Shown: piece by piece, positions 14,062-19,855 of the stretch
Numbering within the stretch: the first letter of the stretch is position 1
Layout of the letters: each line of letters opens with the position of its first letter
Source: a virus
DNA length: 20,759 nucleotides
Direction: 5' to 3' (one strand)
Virus record (IMG/VR): IMGVR_UViG_3300001831_000098
Coordinates: 1-20,759 of that record
Program-made: the position numbers and the translations under genes
Notes under the pieces: model-generated
Told to the model about the DNA's origin: nothing
The model's input: only the letters and a program-made list of their open reading frames with translations
Databases searched by the model: none

Positions 14062-14658
14062 CTATCCGTAATTAAATGAAATTGATATTCTTGGTTCTGT
14101 ATTTTCTCCTGGAGGAACACAATGAACAAAATTTGACGGGAATATTAGTAAAGATCTTTCTACTGGCATAATAGATTTACATTCGGCATTATACTCGTTC
14201 TTTTCATATGCAGGAACATAGTGATTAAAATCAGGGTGCCTAAAAGTTATTGGTGCAGATCCTTCAGGAACTTTGCAGTAGTAAACTCCACTAAAATAAA
14301 ATGGGACATGTCCATGAAATTCTTGAAATAGAGAGCCATTTTCATATACGTTCCACCACCAATCTCTAGATTTAATATAATCGAGTCTAAATTTTAAAAG
14401 TTCAGCATATCTTTTTAGTGACTCATCGATAGAACTTAGTAAGTTACTAAAAATAGGATTACTATATTCTGTACAAAAATTATTGGTAGGACTGTTCTTA
14501 CCAGAATACCAAATTTCAGATCCCTTACCCTCAACTTTATCTTTATTCTGAAGAATATGTTCAGAGATTTTATTGTTTTCTTCTATACTTATCAATTCTT
14601 CAGTTGACCAAAGAACTGTAGGGAAGAGAAGTCCATAATCATCTTTAGGCATAGTCAT
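14062..14658 (-). CDS. Phage-type 2OG-Fe(II) oxygenase (2OG-FeII_Oxy_5-like)
   Basis: This is a putative dioxygenase of the type often found in T4-like cyanophages. The core runs WWWNVYENGSLFQEFHGHVP (residues 100-119) with His115/His117, then SGVYYCKVPEGSAPITF, and the second half has LLIFPSNFVHCVPPG (His179) followed by RISISFNYG (Arg190, 2OG-binding). A classical HxD is not apparent, as is usual for this subfamily. At 198 residues it is typical. It is inserted between fcl and the fucosyltransferase, so it may act on the fucose-containing glycan or simply travel with the cluster. The ATG at 14658 overlaps fcl by 4 bp; a second ATG six bases on is possible. Confidence 0.75.
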   Translation of the reverse strand: MTMPKDDYGLLFPTVLWSTEELISIEENNKISEHILQNKDKVEGKGSEIWYSGKNSPTNNFCTEYSNPIFSNLLSSIDESLKRYAELLKFRLDYIKSRDWWWNVYENGSLFQEFHGHVPFYFSGVYYCKVPEGSAPITFRHPDFNHYVPAYEKNEYNAECKSIMPVERSLLIFPSNFVHCVPPGENTEPRISISFNYG

Positions 14659-15575
14659 CTCGCAACAAAATCAAGATACCATTCATATGTTGACCTAATA
14701 CCATCTTCTAGAGAAATCTTAGGTTCCCATCCAAGAGACTTGATTTTACTTACATCCAACACTTTGCGTGGAGTTCCATTTGGTTTATCAGCATCCCAGT
14801 GCATGTTTCCTTTGAAACCAACTACATTAGAAATAGAAGATGCTAGCTCTCGAATAGTTACATCAGTACCAGTACCAACGTTAATTGGTTCTGGATCATT
14901 ATAATCCCTCATACAAACAAAACATGCTTCAGCAAGATCATCTACATGAAGAAATTCTCTCATAGGACTTCCATCACCCCAGAGAGTAACATCAGTCTTT
15001 GCCTCATGAAACTTACGAATTAGAGTTGGAAGAACGTGTGCGTTTTCCAAATCAAAATTATCATTTGGACCATACAGATTAGTAGGCATCAATGAAATTG
15101 CATTGAATCCATACTGCTTACGATATGCCTGACACATCTTAATACCAGCAATCTTTGCAATGGCATAAGCATCATTTGTAGGTTCAAGAGGACCTGTCAT
15201 CAGATACTCTTCTTTGATTGGTTGTTCGCACATCTTAGGATAGATGCAGGAAGAACCCAGGAAAAGAAGTTTCTTAACACCAAACTTGCGAGCAGCATGA
15301 ATGATGTTTGACTGAATCATCAAGTTGTCATAAATGAAATGACCAGGATAATTACTGTTAGCGCCAATACCGCCAACTTTAGCAGCAGCAAGATAGACAT
15401 ACTCGGGTTCGTTATTTTTGAAAAATCGCTCAACGTCATCTTGCCTACGCAAGTCAAAATGACTTGATGGTGTTGAAAGAATGTTGGTATACCCCTTCAT
15501 ATGAAGCATACGGACGATTGCTGAACCAACTAGACCCGTATTGCCAGCAACATAAACACGACTATTACTGTCCAT
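14655..15575 (-). CDS. fcl: GDP-L-fucose synthase
   Basis: This bifunctional NADPH-dependent epimerase/reductase converts GDP-4-keto-6-deoxymannose to GDP-L-fucose. It has the cofactor loop [10 protein letters not shown] (residues 11-20), the SSCIYP segment that holds the catalytic Ser/Cys, [12 protein letters not shown] with Tyr/Lys of the YxxxK motif, and [14 protein letters not shown] typical of WcaG/Fcl. The ATG at 15575 is chosen because the frame further upstream has only TTG and the protein then starts as usual (306 aa). It overlaps gmd by 11 bp; GAGG lies 12 bases upstream. This is the second gene of the operon and a well-supported partner of gmd. Confidence 0.96.
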   Translation of the reverse strand: MDSNSRVYVAGNTGLVGSAIVRMLHMKGYTNILSTPSSHFDLRRQDDVERFFKNNEPEYVYLAAAKVGGIGANSNYPGHFIYDNLMIQSNIIHAARKFGVKKLLFLGSSCIYPKMCEQPIKEEYLMTGPLEPTNDAYAIAKIAGIKMCQAYRKQYGFNAISLMPTNLYGPNDNFDLENAHVLPTLIRKFHEAKTDVTLWGDGSPMREFLHVDDLAEACFVCMRDYNDPEPINVGTGTDVTIRELASSISNVVGFKGNMHWDADKPNGTPRKVLDVSKIKSLGWEPKISLEDGIRSTYEWYLDFVAR

Positions 15576-16566
15576 AGATACACATGTCCTCAATTAGTTC
15601 ATCAAAAGAAATTTCTGGTTCCCAACCAAGTTCTTTTTTTGCTTTCGAAGAGTCTCCAAGCAGAGACTCAACTTCAGTCGGGCGAAAATATTTAGGATCT
15701 ACGTAGATGACTGGTTTTTTAGTGTTCCAATCAAATCCAACTTCCTTTTCTCCTTCCCCCATCCATTCAATCTTCATTCCAAAGTAAGGAGCAGCTTTCT
15801 CAACAAACTCTCTTACAGAATATTGTTGTCCAGTAGCAATAACGTAATCTTCAGGTTTTTCTTGCTGAAGCATTAACCACATTGCTCTAACAAAATCTTT
15901 TGCATGACCCCAGTCGCGCTTTGCATCCAGATTGCCAAGATATAAATTCTCTTGAAGTCCAACAGAAATTCTGGACAATGCTTGAGTAATCTTCCTAGTC
16001 ACAAATGTCTCTCCGCGACGAGGAGACTCGTGATTGAAGAGGATACCAGTACAAGCATACATGTTATATGCTTCTCTATAGTTTTTAGTAATCCAATATC
16101 CATATACCTTTGCACATCCGTAAGGAGAACGTGGGTAGAATGGAGTTGTTTCTTTTTGAGGGACTTCTTGAACAAGTCCAAACATTTCGGAGGTAGATGC
16201 TTGATAGATTCTTACGTCCTCTTCCATACCAAGGAGACGAACCGCCTCCAAAATGCGAAGAGTTCCCACAGCATCCACATCCGCAGTGTATTCAGGCATT
16301 TCAAAGGATACTTTGACATGACTCTGAGCACCAAGATTGTAAATTTCATCTGGTTTAACTTTTTGAATAACCCTGACTATATTGGTAGAATCAGTAAGAT
16401 CCCCATAATGCAAATTAATACGATTGTAAATGTGATCAATACGATGAGTATTAATCAAGGAAGATCGGCGGACAATACCATGAACTTCATACCCTTTACT
16501 AAGAAGAAGCTCTGCTAAGTATGATCCGTCTTGCCCCGTAATACCAGTAATTAGAGCGACTTTCAT
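15565..16566 (-). CDS. gmd: GDP-mannose 4,6-dehydratase
   Basis: This enzyme catalyses the first committed step from GDP-mannose to GDP-L-fucose (or GDP-rhamnose). The NADP-binding start is [18 protein letters not shown] (residues 5-22). Further blocks are VRRSS, the Thr/Ser-Glu of STSEMFG, the catalytic [10 protein letters not shown] (YxxxK) and the signature [20 protein letters not shown]. At 333 residues it is near the usual size (about 340-370). It is the first gene of the 21-gene operon, about 20 bases after a terminator/promoter element; its leader is roughly 14 nt with no clear ribosome site. All key residues are present. Confidence 0.97.
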   Translation of the reverse strand: MKVALITGITGQDGSYLAELLLSKGYEVHGIVRRSSLINTHRIDHIYNRINLHYGDLTDSTNIVRVIQKVKPDEIYNLGAQSHVKVSFEMPEYTADVDAVGTLRILEAVRLLGMEEDVRIYQASTSEMFGLVQEVPQKETTPFYPRSPYGCAKVYGYWITKNYREAYNMYACTGILFNHESPRRGETFVTRKITQALSRISVGLQENLYLGNLDAKRDWGHAKDFVRAMWLMLQQEKPEDYVIATGQQYSVREFVEKAAPYFGMKIEWMGEGEKEVGFDWNTKKPVIYVDPKYFRPTEVESLLGDSSKAKKELGWEPEISFDELIEDMCIYGQ

Positions 16567-16586
16567 TTATAGATTATGTTTCTTAG

Positions 16587-16615
16587 ATTATACTAAAAAA
16601 GGACGGTTTACGCAA
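16587..16615 (-). promoter_or_regulatory. Candidate promoter for the sugar operon
   Basis: A perfect -10 TATAAT (16587-16592) lies 17 bp after TTGCGT (16610-16615), a half-matching -35. The -35 lies in the loop and adjoining stem of the terminator hairpin, the same arrangement as at 1147-1186. Transcription would start near 16580. Confidence 0.6.
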
Positions 16616-16622
16616 CCGTCCT
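16595..16622 (-). terminator. Intrinsic terminator upstream of gmd
   Basis: A perfect 9-bp stem (16600-16608 with 16614-16622, AGGACGGTT/AACCGTCCT) with a five-base loop is followed by six T residues on the minus strand. It would end the transcript that starts near 17285 and insulate the sugar operon. Because structured RNA precedes it, an attenuator role for gmd is also possible. Confidence 0.9.
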
Positions 16623-16642
16623 ATTAGGTCTTTACATGCACG

Positions 16643-16664
16643 CCAAGTTATTTTTTTAACCAGG
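16643..16664 (-). other. Imperfect hairpin before the terminator
   Basis: On the minus strand CCTGGTTA pairs with TAACTTGG around six A residues, with one T-T mismatch and one G-T pair. It follows the tandem hairpin array and may be its degenerate continuation. It rests on the inverted repeat only. Confidence 0.3.
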
Positions 16665-16699
16665 TAATAACTAAATCCTGAGCGGGAGTAACCCCATCC

Positions 16700-16800
16700 G
16701 CACCACTTACTTTTAGGAAGCAAGAAACCATTAGAGGGTCAATGACTCCACCACCTAGTTTTAGGAACTAGGAAACCCGAGGGGTCGTTAAACCCATCCC
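16700..16800 (-). repeat. Tandem array of related RNA hairpin modules
   Basis: This non-coding stretch between the 78-aa gene and the terminator contains two aligned modules of about 50 nt. Each has GGTTT, a 7-bp hairpin with the identical loop CCTAA, then TGGTG. Hairpin 1 (16754-16772) has stem CCTAGTT/AACTAGG; hairpin 2 (16706-16724) has CTTGCTT/AAGTAAG. The stems differ in sequence yet both pair, one through a G-U pair that exists only in minus-strand RNA. Each module is preceded by a GG-rich/CCC-rich short helix (GGATGGG...CCC type), and a third degenerate unit appears to follow. It lies in a transcript ending at 16595, so it is a 3' element of that unit or a leader for gmd on read-through. 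Confidence 0.65.
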
Positions 16801-16819
16801 GACCAGGGCAGTTTTTAAG

Positions 16820-17056
16820 TCACTCCGCGACTACATCGTCTTTTACATAACAAGGAACACGATCTGGATCTAACCATTTTGTGTATTCAAAATCATCTAT
16901 GGCAGTCAGAAGTTGCATCTGATTGTCAAGAAGATACATATCGCTGTAGCGTTTGGTCCAACTATTTGCTTTTTGAATGCGATAGTCGGGGAACCCGTTG
17001 TCTAGGGTTCCACACTCAACATAACGATAGGGAAAACGCTCTAGGAGAATTTTCAT
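16820..17056 (-). CDS. Unknown small protein, 78 aa
   Basis: This gene is not recognised. The 78-residue soluble protein is rich in Tyr, Asp and Arg (begins MKILLERFPYRYVECGTLDN, ends in an acidic VKDDVVAE tail). There are no membrane segments or metal motifs. The ATG at 17056 overlaps the stop of the preceding gene (ATGA). It is the second and last gene of a short unit driven by the consensus promoter at 17292-17320, followed by the hairpin array and a terminator, so it is probably an early phage protein. Confidence 0.75.
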   Translation of the reverse strand: MKILLERFPYRYVECGTLDNGFPDYRIQKANSWTKRYSDMYLLDNQMQLLTAIDDFEYTKWLDPDRVPCYVKDDVVAE

Positions 17057-17268
17057 GCAACCTCAGCAGATTCAAGATCACGAACAATGCAGTCAATCAA
17101 GATTTCATAATCATCGAGTGCATCTCCAGAGAATACTACTCCAGAGTTTTCATAGAAACGTCGAACTTTTTTAAAGAGTTTAGGATTCTTTACGTCAAGG
17201 TAAATGTCCCCAGATGCAGCAGCACGAAGAGTGCTGATCTCTTTTTTGAACTTTGCCGTCAGTGCCAT
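17053..17268 (-). CDS. Unknown small protein, 71 aa
   Basis: This is an unrecognised, mainly helical 71-residue protein with a Lys-rich N-terminal half (MALTAKFKKE, LFKKVRRFYE) and an acidic C-terminal half (DALDDYEILIDCIVRDLE), suggesting binding to nucleic acid or to another protein. I use ATG 17268 rather than an upstream in-frame TTG at 17289, because the predicted transcription start (about 17285) would lie downstream of that TTG. The leader would be about 17 nt without an evident Shine-Dalgarno site. It is coupled to the next gene by ATGA. Confidence 0.75.
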   Translation of the reverse strand: MALTAKFKKEISTLRAAASGDIYLDVKNPKLFKKVRRFYENSGVVFSGDALDDYEILIDCIVRDLESAEVA

Positions 17269-17291
17269 TGATTTGTTTGGTTTACCCAATC

Positions 17292-17320
17292 ATTATAAGG
17301 AAAATTCGCAGGGTTGTCAA
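17292..17320 (-). promoter_or_regulatory. Consensus sigma70-type promoter
   Basis: TTGACA (17315-17320), 17 bp, TATAAT (17292-17297): a perfect match to the bacterial housekeeping consensus, ten bases after the stop of the 2OG oxygenase gene. The expected start is near 17285, ahead of the 71-aa gene. It is probably an early promoter read by unmodified host RNA polymerase. Confidence 0.88.
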
Positions 17321-17329
17321 GGACTTTTT

Positions 17330-17983
17330 TCAAAATCGAGTAACTGGTTCCAAGTAAAAATTTCCAGAGATAGAAATTCTATAATCATCAGAAGTATAGA
17401 ATGGATAAACTACATGTCTTAATTTGGACGGAAAGATAAGTATAGTTTTTTCATAACTACTATTCAATTTAATCTTAAAATCTTCAATTCCAGAAACAGG
17501 ATCAGTATCCAGAAAACAAAAAGTGCCCGCATATTTTTGAGTCGGATTACCTCTCCTTTCTTTAAATTCATCTTCCTCACAACTGTAAGGAATTTTCATC
17601 CAGATCACAAAACTATAAAGACCGCTATGATGATGAACTGGATTAAATTCATACTTTTTTTGATAGTTAACCCACAACATTTTTAAATTTAAATCTATCG
17701 ACCCATTAGGAGCGGAAAAAATTTTATAACTTTTCATCAATTCAAAATTTTGTTCAAACTCTCCACAAAGATTTCTAAGATATGTTTCTACTTTATTGAA
17801 CTGATAGAAAGGCATCTGAGTCAGATCATAAGTTTCTTCTAAATTACCAATTAATCTATCAGTAATATCAAGTTTTTCATTTCTAGATTGCTCCGAAGCA
17901 GACAATAAAATATCATAAATTTCATCAGAAATTTTTGTTTGAATAAATCCGTTGTGTGTTGGAAATCTTGTAACTTCTGCCAT
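17330..17983 (-). CDS. Phage-type 2OG-Fe(II) oxygenase, 217 aa
   Basis: This putative dioxygenase has the same general layout as the oxygenase at 14062-14658 but diverged sequence. LWVNYQKKYEFNPVHHHSGL (residues 103-122) supplies a His cluster (117-119), and the second half has ILIFPSKLRHVVYPF (His190) and YRISISGNF (Arg202). Between them is an insertion with KERRGNPTQKYAG. The family is widespread in T4-like cyanophages with unknown substrates. It starts with ATG 17983, shortly after the tRNA-Pro gene, and appears to be in the same transcript from the promoter at 18150. No strong ribosome site is visible. It is followed ten bases later by the next promoter. Confidence 0.75.
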   Translation of the reverse strand: MAEVTRFPTHNGFIQTKISDEIYDILLSASEQSRNEKLDITDRLIGNLEETYDLTQMPFYQFNKVETYLRNLCGEFEQNFELMKSYKIFSAPNGSIDLNLKMLWVNYQKKYEFNPVHHHSGLYSFVIWMKIPYSCEEDEFKERRGNPTQKYAGTFCFLDTDPVSGIEDFKIKLNSSYEKTILIFPSKLRHVVYPFYTSDDYRISISGNFYLEPVTRF

Positions 17984-17999
17984 TATTTTTTAGCATCAA

Positions 18000-18073
18000 T
18001 CGGAATGACAGGATTCGAACCTGCGACATCTCGCTCCCAAAGCGAGTGCTCTACCAAACTGAGCTACATTCCG
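18000..18073 (-). tRNA. tRNA-Pro, anticodon UGG
   Basis: A complete cloverleaf is present. The acceptor stem is CGGAATG/CATTCCG, the D arm GCTC...GAGC, the anticodon stem CTCGC/GCGAG with loop TTTGGGA (anticodon TGG at 18037-18039), and the T arm GCAGG-TTCGAAT-CCTGT, with discriminator A at 18000. No 3' CCA is encoded. The sequence closely resembles cyanobacterial proline tRNAs, consistent with capture from a host. It starts four bases after the pseudoknot of the leader and precedes the 2OG oxygenase gene by 16 bp. Confidence 0.96.
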
Positions 18074-18077
18074 TCGC

Positions 18078-18143
18078 GGTAGGTTCCTGTCGCCGCCAGT
18101 CCTGAACCCACCAGAAGGGGACTGCCGCAGTTGATATCTCAAC
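18078..18143 (-). ncRNA. Structured leader: 5' hairpin plus H-type pseudoknot before tRNA-Pro
   Basis: At the predicted 5' end of the transcript a hairpin GTTGA-GATA-TCAAC (18143-18130) is followed by two crossing helices. Stem A pairs CAGTCC (18124-18119) with GGACTG (18102-18097). Stem B pairs GGTGGGTTC (18112-18104) with GAACCTACC (18086-18078). The order A5'-B5'-A3'-B3' defines a compact H-type pseudoknot with loops of 6, 1 and 10 nt. Stem B has one U-G pair in minus-strand RNA that would be an A-C mismatch on the other strand. The stretch is visibly richer in G and C than its surroundings. I cannot match it to a named riboswitch. RNase P cleavage of the adjacent tRNA would free it. Confidence 0.6.
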
Positions 18144-18149
18144 GAAATA

Positions 18150-18178
18150 ATTATATTACTTTTTAAAGAATCTGTCAA
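18150..18178 (-). promoter_or_regulatory. Consensus sigma70-type promoter for the pseudoknot/tRNA-Pro unit
   Basis: TTGACA (18173-18178), 17 bp, TATAAT (18150-18155), again a perfect consensus. It is embedded in the last codons of the 54-aa ORF (its stop overlaps the spacer). The expected start near 18143 coincides with the first base of the 5' hairpin. Confidence 0.85.
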
Positions 18179-18320
18179 GTGGTTCCCAATGCTGCCATTC
18201 ATACTTATGAACTGCCCACATACCCAAGATGGGAACAAATACAAGACAAAATCCCATCACTCCAAGACACCATGGAGTTTCCATTACCATTCTAGCAATA
18301 TGCCCTAGTTGATGCATCAT
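18156..18320 (-). CDS. 54-aa single-pass membrane protein
   Basis: This ORF starts at ATG 18320 (a second ATG follows directly) and ends with TAA at 18156-18158. The product has an amphipathic N-terminus (MMHQLGHIARMVME), a hydrophobic helix at about residues 18-37 (CLGVMGFCLVFVPILGMWAV) and a Trp/His/Lys-rich tail ending DRFFKK. Its start overlaps the stop of the 27-aa ORF (ATGATG), and an AGGTAGG site lies upstream. No known family is recognised. Its 3' end carries the promoter for the tRNA-Pro unit. Packing and the coherent membrane topology support a real gene. Confidence 0.68.
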   Translation of the reverse strand: MMHQLGHIARMVMETPWCLGVMGFCLVFVPILGMWAVHKYEWQHWEPLDRFFKK

Positions 18321-18400
18321 CCCCGATACCTACCTGGCCAAGTAAGTTCCATTGCCGAAACAAGTAAAACAATAAAAACAAATACAAATAAAGTACTCAT
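18317..18400 (-). CDS. 27-aa membrane peptide after zwf
   Basis: This tiny ORF has its ATG (18400) overlapping the zwf stop as ATGA and its TGA (18317-18319) overlapping the start of the 54-aa ORF. The product begins MSTLFVFVFIVLLVSA, a single hydrophobic helix, and ends with a basic tail (PGRYRG). Such size and form resemble photosystem small subunits or phage membrane peptides, but I recognise no family. Double stop/start coupling is the main evidence that it is translated. Confidence 0.58.
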   Translation of the reverse strand: MSTLFVFVFIVLLVSAMELTWPGRYRG

Positions 18401-19737
18401 GCTGGATAATCCCAATTAGTAATTAGTTCTGTTTTTTGTGTTGGTCCCCATGTGCCAGAATGATAGATATAAGGATCAGTACGTATGGGGCAACTATCCC
18501 CAGTGCAAAGTAAATCATCGACAATTCTCCAAGATTCCATTACTTCATCAGCATGTACAAAATGAGATTGATCTCCATTGATAGCATCATAAAGAAGTTT
18601 TTCATAACCATCAACTCCCAACCAATCTGGATATCTATGAGTTAAAGTAGCTGGTTCTACACCTTTACTCATTCCAGGAGTTTTAATATCCATCATAATA
18701 TCAAGGTGTGCATGAGGTTGTAGTCTCATAACAATTCTGTCCTTAACTTCTCCCTCAAATAGTTGTTGCGGAGGTGCTTTAAACTTAATTACAACTTCTA
18801 CACACTGATAAGGCATACGCTTACCAGTCATGACGCGAAAAGGAACTCCCTCCCAACGCCAGTTATCACAGTATAAAGTACCAGCAGCGAAGGTAGGAGT
18901 GTTACTATCAGGATCAACGCCATCTTCAGTTTTGTACCCAATGTATTGTCCAAGGATCATATCCTCCCCTAAACGAGTAGCAGCAAGAACTTTAGTCTTC
19001 TCACGACGAATCTCCCTCGCATCCATACGACAAGGAGGTTCCATAGCAATCAATGCAAGAACCTGAAGAACATGGTTCTGCAACATATCCCGAACTTGTC
19101 CAGCAGTTTCATAATATTGAGCACGTCCTTCGCAACCGATAGTCTCAGTAGCATAAATCTGTATCTCTTCTATGTACTGCCTGTTCCAAAGTGGTTCCAA
19201 TAGTATATTGCTAAAACGGGTGGCAAGGATATTATTAACAGTATCTTTGCCGAGATAATGGTCAATGCGATATACTTGTTTCTCGCGTAGATGTCCAGCC
19301 ACCACAGATTGTAAACGATCAGCAGATTTATAGTCGTATCCAAAGGGTTTTTCGATAACCACCCTCGATCTTTCTGGGTCGTTAAGTTTTTCTGCTTCTT
19401 TGAGATTTTTAATTGCATTTGCATACCTCTCTGGTGGAACAGATAAGAAGTAAGTATTATCGTGCAAATAATCTGGCAAGTGACGTAGTGTTTTTACATT
19501 GTCCAGATCTGCCGAAACGTAATCTAGATGATGTAAAAATTCTTCAGGATAATCTCCAAGAGATTCTTTCCATTGTGCTGCTGTTGGTTGTCTTCTAGCA
19601 CAACCAGTAATCAAAAAATTATCTGGTAAAAGATTTTTTTGCCAGAGTTTATAAAGTGCAGGTATTAATTTTCTTTTACACAAATCTCCAGTAGCACCAA
19701 AAATTACAATACCACTAGTGTGCGGTTCCGTTTCCAT
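18397..19737 (-). CDS. zwf: Glucose-6-phosphate 1-dehydrogenase
   Basis: Zwf catalyses the first step of the oxidative pentose-phosphate pathway, making NADPH and 6-phosphogluconolactone; phage copies are thought to boost NADPH and pentose for nucleotide synthesis. It shows the NADP site VIFGATGDLCKRKLIPAL (residues 11-28), EKPFGYD (129-135) and the active-site RIDHYLGKDTVNNILATRF (157-175), then normal C-terminal blocks. I choose ATG 19737 (446 aa) over a longer frame because GGAGG lies six bases upstream and the protein then begins just before the NADP motif. It is somewhat shorter than cyanobacterial Zwf (about 500). It overlaps the upstream 45-aa ORF by 23 bp and the 27-aa ORF by 4 bp. 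Confidence 0.97.
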   Translation of the reverse strand: METEPHTSGIVIFGATGDLCKRKLIPALYKLWQKNLLPDNFLITGCARRQPTAAQWKESLGDYPEEFLHHLDYVSADLDNVKTLRHLPDYLHDNTYFLSVPPERYANAIKNLKEAEKLNDPERSRVVIEKPFGYDYKSADRLQSVVAGHLREKQVYRIDHYLGKDTVNNILATRFSNILLEPLWNRQYIEEIQIYATETIGCEGRAQYYETAGQVRDMLQNHVLQVLALIAMEPPCRMDAREIRREKTKVLAATRLGEDMILGQYIGYKTEDGVDPDSNTPTFAAGTLYCDNWRWEGVPFRVMTGKRMPYQCVEVVIKFKAPPQQLFEGEVKDRIVMRLQPHAHLDIMMDIKTPGMSKGVEPATLTHRYPDWLGVDGYEKLLYDAINGDQSHFVHADEVMESWRIVDDLLCTGDSCPIRTDPYIYHSGTWGPTQKTELITNWDYPA

Positions 19738-19852
19738 TATAGTCCTCCGAATCGTAATAAACGGTTTCACCTTTAAATCGTCCAAATGCGAGGGTGGCAC
19801 ATACAAAGGGTATTGCCAAGATTGCAAGGGCATGTCCTAGTAGATTTTCCAT
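19715..19852 (-). CDS. 45-aa membrane protein overlapping the zwf start
   Basis: The ATG at 19852 lies three bases after the preceding stop, and the TAG at 19715-19717 lies inside zwf (23-bp overlap). The product begins MENLLGHALAILAIPFVCAT and forms one hydrophobic helix (about residues 4-24) followed by an acidic, Tyr/Asp/Asn-rich soluble tail. The zwf Shine-Dalgarno site is in its 3' end, so translation may be coupled. The family is not recognised. The alternative is a long leader for zwf, but uninterrupted packing with its neighbours favours a gene. Confidence 0.6.
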   Translation of the reverse strand: MENLLGHALAILAIPFVCATLAFGRFKGETVYYDSEDYNGNGTAH

Positions 19853-19855
19853 ATT

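Noticed and set aside
15952-16518. 188-aa open frame on the plus strand
   Set aside because: It lies fully opposite gmd, a strongly supported gene, and the translation shows no recognisable motif; it is an antisense shadow.
16563-16570. T4-type late promoter (TATAAATG at the gmd start)
   Set aside because: It overlaps the start codon of gmd and would not give a useful transcript for it; it deviates from TATAAATA.
16700-16800. CRISPR array
   Set aside because: The units are contiguous and imperfect, without identical repeats separated by unique spacers, and no cas genes are present.
18078-18143. Glutamine (glnA/downstream-peptide) riboswitch, common in cyanobacteria and cyanophages
   Set aside because: The conserved core sequences I remember for those motifs are not present; only the general small size and cyanophage setting agree.
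17996-18244. 82-aa minus-strand frame over the tRNA
   Set aside because: It runs through the tRNA-Pro gene and the pseudoknot and contradicts the better-packed 54-aa frame.
19738-19833. 32-residue N-terminal extension of zwf
   Set aside because: GGAGG six bases before ATG 19737 and the position of the NADP motif support the shorter protein; the region is read in another frame by the 45-aa ORF.
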